The notes: generated by a model not told the origin, from the letters alone. A stretch of 64,000 nucleotides of DNA from Beta vulgaris subsp. vulgaris (GCF_026745355.1 NC_079206.1:28208117-28272116), one strand, 5' to 3'. Counted from the first letter of the stretch, positions 21,330 through 32,597 are shown. Program-made: numbers and translations.

Positions 21330-22537
21330 GGAAAAATTGACAAGAGAGGTCTGAACTATGGTCAATAATTTTTAAAAGGTACCAACTTTGGATTAACCTG
21401 TGGAGGTCCTAACTATGGGGGGTCCTAACTTTTATAGGTCCTTACAGGTTGCCAACCTACGGAAAACCGGTAAACCCTCACGTGACTTCATTAAAAAGGC
21501 ACGTTAGGTTGTCTTGTAGCCTAAAATCTTTCTTTCTCTCTTTCTTTCTCATTCTTTCTGTCTTTCTCTATCTTTCTCTTTCTTTCTCTGTGTTAATCTC
21601 CAATGGAAGCGCAGAAATTACCCAATTTCTAAACTGGTCAAGGGAAAAATACAGCGCACAATGTCATCATTCCCCATCAAGATCACAATTAAACCACCAA
21701 TTACAATCTTCAGCAATCACTGCACAATCAGCCAATAAATCAACCAAATTACCCCAACAAAAATCCGAAAATGAAAATTCAGAAAAAGAAAATTTACCAG
21801 ATGATTGATAAGTGGAACGGCAAGGAAGAAGAAAGAAGGAGAGAGAAGAACAAAAACCGCCGAACTGCATATCATAATTCAATGGTGTGAGATGCCTCAC
21901 ATCAATAACACTCCAAGAAAATTTACCAGATGATTGAATTTCTCTCTCCAAATGTAAATTCATAACAGAAAATTGCTTTAAAAGAGAGGAGAGAGAATTT
22001 GGAGTTAACTTGTAAGAACTGCAAAAGTGATGTGTAATGGTGTGAGATGCCTCACATCAATAACACTCCATTAAAGCGCGCAGAAGGAAGAGAGAGAAAT
22101 TCAACCTTGCAAACTACAGTAGTAAATGAAACTTTATAAGCAAAGAAGTTCAAGATAATTCACTTACTAGGGTTTCTTCAAAATCGTGAAACTTGTCTGC
22201 TCTCCTTCTTCATTCAACTCCAAAATTGCACAGTAATGGCGATGGAGGAGGAAGATGAACAGTTCAGGGTGTTAATTTTAGGGGGAAAACAATTTATTGG
22301 GTCTGTTAATTTTAAGGGGGAAATAATTTAATGCGTCTGTTAATGGCCAACTTGTAAAACTTACTTTCATTAAACATCATGTGGGACCCTGTTTATGACC
22401 TATGTTTCCAGTTACAAGTCACACAGGACCTATAAAAGTTAGGACCCCCCATATTTAGGACCTCCACAGGTTAATCCAAAGTTGGTACCTTTTAAAAATT
22501 ATCGGCCATAGTTCAGACCTCTCTTGTCAATTTTTCC
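21330..22537. mobile_element. Mutator-like non-autonomous element with long terminal inverted repeats
   Basis: Ends are inverted repeats of about 115 bp starting GGAAAAATTGACAAGAGAGG on both strands. TAAATAAAA flanks it on both sides (21321-21329 and 22538-22546), a 9-bp duplication that is present once at the same place in the other LTR. Long TIRs plus a 9-bp TSD define Mutator-like elements. No transposase is encoded. The interior has a CT-rich tract (21528-21592), a doublet of GGTGTGAGATGCCTCACATC (about 21883 and 22039), and a doublet of GAAAATTTACCAGATGATTG. An ORF at 21449-21808 resembles nothing I know. Confidence 0.93.
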
Positions 22538-22909
22538 TAAATAAAAAGCTTGAAGCATCAATGGTGAAGCAACAATGGTGAAAATCATATCTAATAAGTT
22601 AATCACCAACTAATTACTACTAATCAATACTAAAACAAGTTTAAAAGTTAATAAAGAGAAGAGATAGAAGAAATACTCAAAGATGGATGAAAATCAAATG
22701 CAAAACTCCATTGAAATAGCTTCAATAACCCACATTCAAAAGTTTAGATATAGTTTCTCTCTCTAAGTTCTACTTCTCTCTCTGAAAACTCTCTCTAATT
22801 AGAACTAATTAATTCAGAAATTAAAAGCTTAGTATTAGAATTATTACAAAATTGGTTTTATATCCCGTAGAAATAAGGGCAAAGTTATAAAAGACGAAAC
22901 AAAAAATCA

Positions 22910-24216
22910 CACTAGTGGAAAAATGAAGAAGGGCTACGCTGAAAAAGGCCTGTAGGGCTGCGCTTTTTGACAGCAGCCCTTTCAGTAGCAGCCCTTCACT
23001 TTTTAAGTAGGGCTGCGCTAGAAAAGCGCAGCCTAAGCTAGAAGGGCTGCGCTAGTTATGAAAAAGCGCAGCCCTTCTAGCCTAGAAGGGTTGCGCTAGT
23101 TAGGAAAAAGCGCAGCCCTTCTGAGCTAGAAGGGCTGCGCTTTTTCCTAACTAGCGCAGCCCTTCCTACCAAAAAAAAAAAAAAAAAAATTTGACATTTT
23201 TTTACTCATAATCTCACATTCTCTGAAATTAAACAGAACAGAAGAGAAACGAAACGAAAATACTAAACCCAAAACAAAAAGAAAGAATGAAATGAAAATG
23301 AAAAAAAGGAACAAAAACTAATATACAAAGAGAAATATACAAGAACATTAATCAAAACAAAGATGAAAATACAAGAAATTATATACAAAGAGAAGTATAC
23401 AAGAACATTAATCAAAATAAACAAAGAGAAGTATACAAGAACATTAATCAAAACAAAGAGAAGTATACAAGAACATTAATCAAAATATATAAACAAAGAG
23501 AAGTATACAAGAACATTATAGATCTCAAAATACAAGAAATACCTCCAAACATTAACCTAATAATGTTTAAATACATAAAACAAAACCCTAATACATAATT
23601 TAAGGGGAAAAAAAATTTCGAAAAAACTTAAAATGGCTATTTGGAGGCTTAAACGAACTCGGATGGCTTAAAAAGCCTAAACATCACGGCATAGCGGTGA
23701 GTTTGACTCGTTGGCTCGTTCCGCTTCCGAAAAGGTATCACAATAGGCAATCGGACTCCGTCGGCATGATTCATGCAAATCATTTCAGCGTTTTTGTCGC
23801 AACATTTCTGGGAGTTTTTGAGAGGATTAGAGAGAGAGAAGGAGGAGAGGGAGGAGAGATGTGAGAGAAGGAGGAAAATGAATAATGAGGGATGTGAGAG
23901 AGGAGAGAGAATGAGGGATAATATATCTGAATCCCCGCTCAATATTTCAAAGCCTGCGGTATCGAAATTTCAAAATTTTTCAGGAAGGACTGCGCTAGTT
24001 TTAAAAAAGCGGAGCCCTTCTCAAGATGAAGGGCTGCGCTTTTTTAAAAGGCGCAGCCCTTCCAATTGAAGGGTTGCGCTTTTTTGAAAAAGCGCAGCCC
24101 TTCTTATTTGTAGGGTTGCGCTTTTCCAAAAAGGCACAGCCCTTCAACCATAGGGCTGCGCTTTTATCAAAAGCGCAGCCCTTCTTGCGCAGCCCTTCTG
24201 TTTTTTTCCCCTAGTG
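22910..24216. mobile_element. CACTA-type non-autonomous element with hairpin-forming subterminal repeats
   Basis: Starts CACTAGTGGAAAAA and ends TTTTTCCCCTAGTG; TCA lies on both sides (22907-22909 and 24217-24219), the 3-bp duplication of CACTA elements, and the empty site is seen in the other LTR. Both ends carry many copies of AGGGCTGCGCTTTT in alternating orientation (22940-23170 and 23985-24195), the normal transposase-binding subterminal arrangement. No transposase is present. The middle holds AT-rich filler with short repeats of GAGAAGTATACAAGAACATT (23330-23520) and a moderate-GC segment at 23640-23830. Confidence 0.93.
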
Positions 24217-24970
24217 TCAGAAAATCTGGACGTTGGAGCGCCCGCTCCTACAAATATGGAGCGCCCGCTCCAGGCTTGGAGCGCCCGCTGCTGCACCGCT
24301 CCTGGGCTGCTCCAAGCTTCTACCAACAATGGGAAATTTCGACGACGGAGCGCCCGCTCCTACTAACATGGAGCGCCCGCTCCTTGATCGCTCCAGGGCC
24401 GCTCCAAGTTACTGCTATTTCCCTTTGTCTAATATGGAGCGCCCGCTCCTCTTCCTTAGGAGCGCCCGCTCATCTGCTTGGAGCCTCTTCCTTGCTTATC
24501 TTTGCTTCAAAACACTCCAAGAACACATTAGATGGGGGAGGGGGTATAATGCACATGCAAATGAAATGACCTATATGCAACCTAATAATATGCAAATGAA
24601 CTAAAACTAAATGCAAAGCATGAGAATATGAGAAATGATGGAAAAGGGGAAGAAAAAGGAAACTAAATGGCCTAAAATGAATCTAAATGACCTAAACTAA
24701 ATGCAAATAAGTGAACCTAAAGTCCACTTATCATTCTGCAAAGTAGAAGTAATAACTACGAAATGAAACACCACCTTACAATCATGTTATATGTAAAACT
24801 AAGGAGCGTAGACGCAGAACCTAAAGTAACTTCAGCAAAACATAATATTCTGATAGACATACAACTAATATGTTTGATGTGGTTGTTGACCAATTGTAGC
24901 TATCTCTAATATGTTTGATGTGAATAACTTTTGACAAAGTGAATATATGGCTTGTTTCTTTGTTCAAATT

Positions 24971-25528
24971 AAGGCACGATTTGTGATTCCCGGCGGTCCT
25001 AAAGACGTCAAACAAATACTCAAGCATGCTAGTAAAAAGTTGGAGGCAGTTTAAACACACTCTCAAATCAAGTCACTATAAACCACAACAGAAGACACTC
25101 GATGAGATGTGCAATATGGATCCACCAGACGGAATTACTAGTAATCAGTGGATAAAGTTGGTTAAGCATTGGGATTCGCAAGAAGGGAAAGTAAGTACCA
25201 TACTTACAATTAAACTTTATTTAGTCTTTGCTTATTTTATTTCATGAAAACATAAACTTTATTTCCATAATAAATCTACATGAAAATGAGTGCATAAACT
25301 GTCAGAATAGGGGAAAGAAGCACGAGCCTCCCTAAATCAACTTTGCAGATGTGGTTCGAAGAGCTTTACGAACAAGCAAGCTGATTATGTATGAATCGTG
25401 AATATAATAGATTCTTATATATTTCATATTTAGGATGAATTAAGCCTTTCACTTATATTTTGCTTGAAAAATATGAATGTTTCGACTTCTTTATGGAGTG
25501 TAGTGTGCGTGTGCGCGTGCGCGTGCGC

Positions 25529-25577
<49 letters not shown>

Positions 25578-27205
25578 CACATCTTATATTGTCGATTTTT
25601 TTTAAAAAAATCCATATTAATAAAAATAATAAGAAGATGAGCATGGAGAAAAAATGAGCTTGTTAGCTCTCTGGAAAAAAACTCATATGGACAAGGATGG
25701 AAGCTTTCTACCTGAGACATACACAACAGATTTTGTGGTATAAGTACATATTGGAATGACTATTTAAGCTTGGTTCCTTTGAATGTAAAATGATACTTCT
25801 TTAATTTTATATGTTAATTATATATATGTGTAGAATGATGCATACGCCAAGTTGGAATCGTTGAAACAAGCATGCCCTTCGAAGTCTGACTTAGAACTCG
25901 AAGATGAAGCCTTTGAGCACACCATGTATGGTGGAGTGATTCCAGAACGTCATGTAGGTTATGGACTTAGAGTTCGAAAGGGTGACATTTACGGTGTGCA
26001 TGGTGTTCTGAATAAGCAAAAGGTTCAAAAGACGACTGTGGTAGTGGAGAAGGATAAAGAAGAATTTTCTGTTCTCAAGAAGGAAAATAGCTTATTGGAA
26101 GCCCAAGTTCAAGAGAACAACTCTCTACTCAAAACTCTAGTTGGACAATTTTCTCAAATAGTAGGTAAAGTTCGTAAAGGAGAGGCTTCAATGCACCTTT
26201 TAGATTGTACACAAGCAGTCTTGGAAGTGACAAACCAAAAGGTATTTTTCTATTTTCAAGTTTTACTTAAATAACCCTTCCTTAAGAATGAGATATGCTC
26301 CTATAATAGCTACATATTGTTTATTGTGCTTGTTTTGAATTATTTTGCTGGCTTTATTGTAGTTAGCTTTTTTTGTTGCCTACTCAGACCATCCTTAAAA
26401 ATGTTTTTCTTATTATATACCTTGTCAATAGTCTTTATTACTGCTTTCCTCCCATGGCAATCTAAGCACATCTGGTAGTGCACTATGTGGCCTTTTCTTT
26501 TTGTGTGAGATATGTCTTTCTTTGACTGGCACTATAGAATCTCTCATGATGAAATAGCATACTTACTTTGTCATAATATTTATTTTTTTTCTTTTTTTAG
26601 TGTGTTGTTTTATCTGTGTGTGTGTGTTGCATGCACATATGCTTTTTTTCTCCTTCCTGCCTTGCTTTCCCACTCCCTTGGGAAATCTTTTATGCTTTTT
26701 TTTTAAACTCCGGCATGACGGGCATATAAGACCTGAACCTTAAGTGACTAGAGTTGGTAGAAGATGGCCATATAGGCAATTAGTTAAAGTTACATGACTT
26801 GTGGGGCATGACATTATTTGACAAATTAGATCGATTAAGACATTACTTATATCATCATAAGTGGGCAAATCTTCTTTTTGGCTTTTCAATTTTTGAATCT
26901 AAAGGTGAATCTGAAGGTTACAAATCCATCGTATATGCATGGAATTCCTGATAAATTGATGACGAAGCTACTAGCATGTTGGTTATTTGTTAGTTAAAGA
27001 GTAGTACTTCATAATACTAGCAGATTACACGGTCATAGTAGGCTATTCCATATATTTCTTTTTTTTATCTCATGAAGGCTTATTAGAGTAACTTTTTCAT
27101 ATTACATCATGTGCTAATTATAATTTTGGTCCTTTTTTTCTTCTTTTGAAGGTACTCGAAAATAATAAAGGTCCAACAGATCAAGAACAGACGGACACTA
27201 CTTGA
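24971..27205 (+). pseudogene. Plant transposase (Ptta/En-Spm, Transposase_24-like) gene, exons
   Basis: Exons are separated by AT-rich introns. 24971-25190: KARFVIPGGPKDVKQ and, after a frame change, WRQFKHTLKSSHYKP and NQWIKLVKHWDSQEGK, ending at GTAAGT (donor 25191). From 25306: NRGKEARASL and GSKSF. Around 25655-25740: KKTHMDKDGSFLPETY. 25834-26241, in phase with clean splice sites: YAKLESLKQACPS, PERHVGYGLRVRKGD and a Glu/Leu/Gln-rich coiled-coil stretch (LKKENSLLEAQVQENNSLL). 27152-27205: last exon ending TDTT and TGA. Such proteins act with the CACTA transposase at the element ends. The 3' exons look intact; the 5' exons are frameshifted and the start is missing. Confidence 0.75.
25501..25574. 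repeat. (GT)n/(GC)n dinucleotide microsatellite
   Basis: Alternating GTGCGC units followed by about 22 GT repeats, inside an intron of the CACTA gene. Confidence 0.95.
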
Positions 27206-27718
27206 GGCTTCAAATTGGCTACCATCATTATTTTGCTAGATCTTAGTATTAGTTAGTTTTGTAAAGCTACAATTACATTTTTAGTGTGTTTTTATGGTAT
27301 TTTTAGAAACATATTAGTTATGAAGTATTAGGAATTGATGTATGTGCAATATGTAGGGATTTTAATTATACGAACTATGTTTATAATTTATGATAATATA
27401 CATTGTTCGAAGTATTTTTATGTAATCTTCAAGTTTCATTGTTGACTTTATATTCTAAATTACTATATAGTGCATTATTATATATTTGGATTTGTTAATT
27501 AATTAGGAAAAAAGTACCAAAAGAGTCCATACAAAATCTAGACGTTTTTCCTTGTCAAGAACTTATGACTAATATAAGATAATTTTCCAGCCAAATTTCT
27601 CTCAACACTAAAAGGTGTTGTAACTAATTGTAGTCAACAAAAAGCGTCTTGAATTAGGACACTTTACAACGTCTGCAAAATTAATTGATGGCACCCCTAC
27701 TAACCAATATAACGACGG

Positions 27719-27897
27719 CTATACGGGTAAGGGAGGCGTTGGACTGTGACGCCAATGGCGACGCTTTTTGGTGACGTGAAATGCCGACTCATTCTGCTTG
27801 ACGCTTTTTGGCAGCGTCCAGAGCAAATTTTTCGACGCTTTTAAGCGTCGCCAATTGGGCCAAAAAGCGTCACCACAACACGCCTTTTCTAGTAGTG
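27719..27897. repeat. CACTA subterminal repeats and right terminal inverted repeat
   Basis: Multiple copies of GACGCTTTTTGG and its reverse complement precede the terminal CACGCCTTTTCTAGTAGTG. Confidence 0.8.
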
Positions 27898-29369
27898 ACA
27901 CCATATGAAATGTGGACTGGAAACGTTCTAAAATTGTCTTTTCTAAGGATATAGGTTTGTGAAGCTTATGTAAAGCGTTTACTTTCTGATAAGCTTTCAC
28001 CCAAATCTGATAAATGTCTTTTTGTGGATTACCCAAAAGAGACTAAGGGATACCACTTCTACAACCAAAGGGAAATAACAAAGTGTTTGTTGCTCGTAAC
28101 GATGTCATTCTGGAAAAGGAGTTCATTTCCATAAAAAAACAAGTAGGACAACTGTATATATCTCGAAGAAGTTTGAGATAAGCAACATATGGATGAGGTT
28201 AACACCTCAACAGAGGCGGTCCGACATGAAAAATGCTCAGGAGGCGGTGCATTCATTTCATGTACCTCCTACCGTCCCACTTAGAGATATTCTATGCAAA
28301 GTCACTCAACCTAATGAGGTAGAAACTTCTTCTGTTGTTCCTCAACATAGGTCTAGTAGGACCATCATTCCCTCAAAGAGATATATTGATCTCCTTTTGA
28401 CTGAAAGTTCTTAAATAACGATTTTAGAATCAGAAGAACCTACTAGCTACAAAGACGCTTTGGATAGTCAAGACTCCGAAAGATGGCTTGAAGCCATGAA
28501 ATCTGAAATTGGTTCCATGTCTGAAAATCAAGTATGGGACTTGGTTGATTTGCCTCATGGGGTAAAACCCATTGGATGCAAATGGATTCTCAAGTTCAAA
28601 ACAGACAGGGATGGAAACATTAGTGTTTTCAAAGCAAGGTCAGTGGCGAAAGGTTTCAAATAAATTCATGATAATGACTATGATGAAACCTTCTCATCAG
28701 TAGCCATGCTGAAGTCTATTAGGATAATCCTTACGATTGTTGCTTTTCATGACTATGAAATATGACAGATGGATGTCAAAACCGCTTTCTTGAATGAGTT
28801 CTTAAAAGAGGATGTGTACATGACACAACCTCAAGGTTTTGAAGATCCAGAAAATCCAGGGAGGATATGCAAGCTTAAGAAGTCCATTTATGGACTAAAG
28901 CAAGCATCAAGGAGTTGGAACCTCATATATGATGAGGAAGTCAAGAAATTTGGCTTTCTCGGGAATGAAGAGGAATATTGTGTATACAAGAAATTAAGTG
29001 GGAGTAGTATTACTTTCTGGTCTTGTATGTGGATGACATACTTCTCATAGGAAATGATAAGATCATGCTTAAGTCAGTCAAGGAATGGCTTAAAAATTAT
29101 TTCTCTATGAAAGACCTAGGAGAGGCAGAGTACATATCGGAATAAATATCTATAAAGATAGGTCAAAAAGGTTGATTGGACTTAGTCAAGAGACTTATAC
29201 TGATAAGCTTCTTGCAAGGTTCAAGCTGGAAAACTATAAGAGAGAATGTAAAAGTTAGCAAGGTTCATACTGAGGATAATAATGCAGATCCTCTGACTAA
29301 ACCGCTTGCTCAACCTATGTATGAGTGTCAGACTAGGTCTATGGGGCTTAAGCATATGGGAGAATGGCT
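27898..29369 (+). pseudogene. Copia-2 integrase tail, reverse transcriptase and RNase H remnant
   Basis: Integrase tail: EAYVKRLLSDKLSPKSDKC and YPKETKGYHFYNQ. RT: RWLEAMKSEIGSMSENQVW, KPIGCKWILKFKTDRDGN, FKARSVAKGFK then a TAA stop, [35 protein letters not shown] and [11 protein letters not shown]. The active-site region ([13 protein letters not shown]) is in shifted frames around 29010-29060. Near 29247 the RT end is joined directly to NVKVSKVHTEDNNADPLTKP, so almost all of RNase H is deleted. The tail ends at TGGGAGAATGGCTTTGG, about 29369. Confidence 0.9.
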
Positions 29370-30137
29370 TTGGGTTGTTTACTTCATGTTTACAATTGTA
29401 AAGACATTTATTATGCCTTGGATGTTTATCAATAAAAAATTCGTTTCTTATTTAATTGTTATTGGTTTAGTATTAAATAAAATGTCGGAATAATTTGTGT
29501 TTTCAAATAGGATTATCGAAAATGTTTTCATAATGGAACTCTATAAAGTGAACAGAAATCACAATTTATTTAAAGTCCCTAGTCTAAATCACTAAATTGG
29601 ACATAGGTGATTTATTTCAAAGACTAGTATATAATTAATTAATAGCAAAGTTCCATGGGCTATGCAGACATAGAGATGTCTAATTGATTATGTGGGTGTA
29701 TAATTGATACATTGAGACTTGACCTAATTAGATTCTAAAAGTAGAATCAAACTACTATATTTAATGGATTCCTTAGACATGAGTATGTCTTAATAACTAG
29801 AATATTAGTTTAACTTTGACACTGTTAAATGATGCGCTGTAAAAGGCGGTTATAAAGGTGGCGATCAGGTGGGCTAAGAATTGAGAGGGAGATATGGTCA
29901 TACAAGAATGGATAAGTCCTCCTATTAAATAGGATTGGCGTCTGGGCCTCTTGATGAGCGAGAATTGGAAAATTGCATGGCCATGCGGAATAAGATTAAA
30001 GAGTTAATCCTTATTTGAGTAGTTCGAACTTAGCGATCAAGGAACAAAATTTGAGAATAACATAGTACTATCAAATTTGGTATTAAGAGACTTAAGGAAT
30101 TTAACATTGTGCTCTTGTCTTTGGACAAGTGGGAGAT
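29370..30137 (+). other. Copia-2 3' untranslated region and polypurine tract
   Basis: Shares the conserved block TGTTAAATGATGCGCTGTAAAAGG with Copia-1. AAGTGGGAGAT before 30138 is the polypurine tract. Confidence 0.75.
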
Positions 30138-30780
30138 TTAAGGAATATGTCCTTAGACATCCTGGTAAACTAAATATAAATAGGAATAATATTATGAAGA
30201 TAATAAAGTTAATTATTTTAGTAATCTTATTTTGTTGCTAGAGAATAAATAGGATAATATTGATTGGGCCTATAACTAAAACATATAAATCCTTTGAGGT
30301 CACACAATATAGCACAAGTTGGACAAAGTCATCCAAATCCATTTACGATTAGGATTGGGCGGGGAATAGGAGGAGAATTAGTTCTCCTAACTAGCCTATG
30401 AATCTTCTATTATATATAGGATATAATATTAGAATTTAGGTGATCAATTCATTAATCAGTTTCTTTCGCAAAAGAGAGAAAGTGAAACCCTAAACTATTC
30501 CCTCTAAACCGACGCTTATACCATCAAAAGCAAGAGATTTTCTTCTCTTCCGTTCTAGCAAATGTTGGTGTTCAATTAGTGCTCGTGGACTGATTAGAGG
30601 AGCAACACTTGGAGCTCTCAAATCTTCAAAGCTTGCATACAACAGGAAAATCATGCTACAAAGGTTTGATATTTACTCCCTATTGAATGATTCATGTGTT
30701 TGATTATGTTTGCGATCCTATGATAGATGTTAGGAAATTGTTTTCTGAAATTTCGTTATATGCATCTATATGTTACTACA
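30138..30780 (+). repeat. Copia-2 3' LTR
   Basis: About 643 bp, starting TTAAGGAATATGTCC after the polypurine tract and ending ...TGTTACTACA. It aligns in plan with the Copia-1 LTR (shared AAGGATTTATGTCC-like start, GCTACAAAGGTT and GGACT...TAGAGGA blocks). The exact right border is inferred from that alignment. Confidence 0.8.
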
Positions 30781-31330
30781 TATTGATTAGTTGTTTAGCA
30801 TAAATTTTTTTTGTATTACATAGGAGTTCATGAATTGCTGGGAGACCTTGTATTATGGGATTATGGTAAAGATCAATTTTTATTCAAGCATGGTTTATAG
30901 GAACTGGAGGCAAGTTTTTAAGTAGTGAGTAATTGTATAGTGTGGAGTGATGAACTGGATGTTGTATGTGTGTTGAATTTAATGCCAGAACCTACTGCTC
31001 ACCTTTGTTGTGTACTTGTGTTTAATAGCTATAAGTTGCCAAGCTGTAGTCTTGTGGGCCTTAATCATTGTGTTACTTTAGGAAATAAAAATTGGGTTTT
31101 GCATGTATCTTAATGGTAATATGTAGTTGGTGTGGTTATATGTTTTCGTTAGATTTACATATTGTTGTTTTATAAAGTTAGCTTATGCATCATGATTTTG
31201 TGGTTTGTATTGTGGGGATATTATCATAGTTAGTTACAGGACCGTCTCATGACATATAGAGGTCTTGTGTTATCCATCCAAATGAAGCCCTTTAAAAAAA
31301 ATAGTAAAAAAGAAATTATAAGTTTTTTTA

Positions 31331-31388
<58 letters not shown>

Positions 31389-31989
31389 TGTCATAAATCG
31401 TTCCTTAAAATTGGATCATAAACCAAAAACTAAAAAGTATGATCTTTTCAAAATTTTGAGACTCTGAGTAACATAGCAATCATTACTTTCTTTTCCTCAT
31501 TAAGTGGTTAAATCACCACAATTAACTGAAATAAACTTGAAGTCTTAAACCTACTTTAATTCTTTTCATAAGTAAGATCTCCAAGCTCGCAATGTAAAAA
31601 CTCAAACTTTTTGTCCCATTTCCACGAGAACAAAGATACTTCTAACATTTCAAGTACTATTGACTATGAAAGCTACAAATGAAAAATGGGAATCAAAAGT
31701 TCGAGGTTATACAATAATCAACTGAACACATACTATCAAGTCTATCAATTCAATCTGGCATTATTTTAAGAAGTGGGACTGTAAAGAGTTGCAAAATTAC
31801 AAAAAGAATTGCAAAAAAAAATCAATTAGGTATACTTGCAGAAAAATAAAATCATGAATCGAAAATCAAACAGGTAGAATTATTGAATCAAACAATCAGA
31901 ATTGTGGATAATTAGAATTATAAGAATTATATATACATAATTTTTTAATTTCAATTTATGTAATTTCATAATTGCTTAAATCTATACTA
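30781..31989. other. AT-rich intergenic DNA with (ATT)n
   Basis: No supported gene. Only short chance ORFs. A long ATT microsatellite lies at 31331-31388. Confidence 0.7.
31331..31388. repeat. (ATT)n trinucleotide microsatellite
   Basis: About 19 uninterrupted ATT units. Confidence 0.97.
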
Positions 31990-32597
31990 CTCCCTCCGTC
32001 CCAAAATATAGTTCTCGTTTTCATTTTGGGTGTCCCAAAATATAGTTCCTATTTCCATATTTAGTTCCACATTTTTCCGTAATTTGTCTACAAACTAGTT
32101 ATTAGGCCCGGGCTATGCCCCGGATAAGAAAAAAATTCATTTATTAATATAATACTTTATGATAATAACACTAAATACAACTTATCCTAGTGGTTAGAAC
32201 TTTAGTATATGTACTTGAGGTCTCGGGATCAAATCCTATACTACGCAATTTCTTAATTTTTTTATTGTACATGGATTACATGAACTAAAACTTCCTAGGG
32301 AGAGCGCCACGTGGCACAGTTTCTTGTTTTCGCACGCCTTTTAATATATTTGTATAGATACTGTGTCCCATCATTTATTTGCTTCTTGAATTTTATTTTT
32401 TCCTTTGTTTATTCAACCAAAATGTTACAATTAATGCTCTTTCACCAATTATTCTCCATTTTCTCTCCTAAAATCATCTTTTCCCATACAACATTTATTT
32501 AAATAAATAGAAAATCTTTACTATCTCTCTTAGATTCTACTTGCATAAACTACCGTGAAAAAAGGGAAATGATAACTATATTTTGGGACGGAGGGAG
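31990..32597. mobile_element. Stowaway-type (Tc1/Mariner) MITE, enlarged by a nested Helitron
   Basis: Terminal inverted repeats CTCCCTCCGTCCCAAAATAT and its reverse complement at the right end (ATATTTTGGGACGGAGGGAG), flanked by TA on both sides. This is the hallmark Stowaway terminus. The span is 608 bp, but 264 bp of it is an inserted Helitron, leaving ~344 bp, a normal Stowaway length. Confidence 0.92.
32095..32358 (-). mobile_element. Small non-autonomous Helitron inside the Stowaway element
   Basis: Read on the minus strand it begins TCTATACAAATATATTAAAAG, the classic plant Helitron 5' end. It ends with a GC-rich hairpin (CCGGGGCATAGCCCGGGC) followed by CTAATAACTAG, i.e. the CTRR terminus. 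It sits between A and T with no duplication, as Helitrons do. It encodes nothing; the 264 bp include a tRNA-like stretch around 32175-32245. Confidence 0.88.

Larger units (their letters stand above)
9173..24733 (-). mobile_element. Athila-type Ty3/Gypsy LTR retrotransposon, complete with nested insertions
   Basis: Read on the minus strand: 5' LTR (24733-20617), Asp-tRNA type primer site, gag, protease, RT, RNase H, integrase, spacer, Athila env-position ORF, polypurine tract and 3' LTR (10789-9173). LTRs begin TGATAAGTGGACT and end ...GTGTCA. TTCTG lies directly outside both ends (9168-9172 and 24734-24738), a perfect 5-bp target duplication. The 5' LTR was later hit by a Mutator-like and a CACTA-type element. 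LTR copies are otherwise very similar, suggesting fairly recent insertion, yet coding frames hold several frameshifts. Confidence 0.96.
20617..24733 (-). repeat. Athila 5' LTR carrying two nested insertions
   Basis: Same ends as the 3' LTR. Its own sequence is 20617-21329, 22547-22909 and 24220-24733; the rest is a Mutator-like element and a CACTA-type element with their target duplications. Where the LTRs can be aligned they differ by scattered substitutions and a few short indels, for example near 20925-20945. Confidence 0.93.
24734..27897 (+). mobile_element. Right portion of a protein-coding CACTA (Ptta/En-Spm) element
   Basis: The right end reads GCCTTTTCTAGTAGTG at 27897, the reverse complement of a CACTACTAGAAAA-type CACTA terminus. 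The preceding 180 bp carry subterminal GACGCTTTTTGG / AAAAAGCGTC units in both orientations. A Ptta/En-Spm ORF lies at 24971-27205. The left terminus was not found; the DNA left of the Athila insertion (before 9168) was once joined to 24739 and may be part of the element. To the right the sequence continues inside Copia-2 pol, so this element inserted in that Copia copy. Confidence 0.82.
27898..30780 (+). mobile_element. Copia-2: 3' half of a Ty1/Copia element
   Basis: Related to Copia-1 in protein, 3' untranslated block and LTR plan but clearly a different copy. It begins inside the integrase C-terminal region where the CACTA element ends, and runs through RT, a deleted RNase H, 3' UTR and a full 3' LTR. 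The 5' half is not in the window. Confidence 0.9.

Noticed and set aside
25430..25726. ORF encoding long Thr-His and Arg-Thr repeats (minus)
   Set aside because: Pure product of the GT microsatellite.
32175..32245. tRNA-derived SINE head (TAGTGGTTAGAACTT ... GGGATCAAATCC)
   Set aside because: It resembles A and B boxes loosely, but lies inside a well-bounded Helitron with no SINE tail or target duplication; likely internal Helitron sequence.
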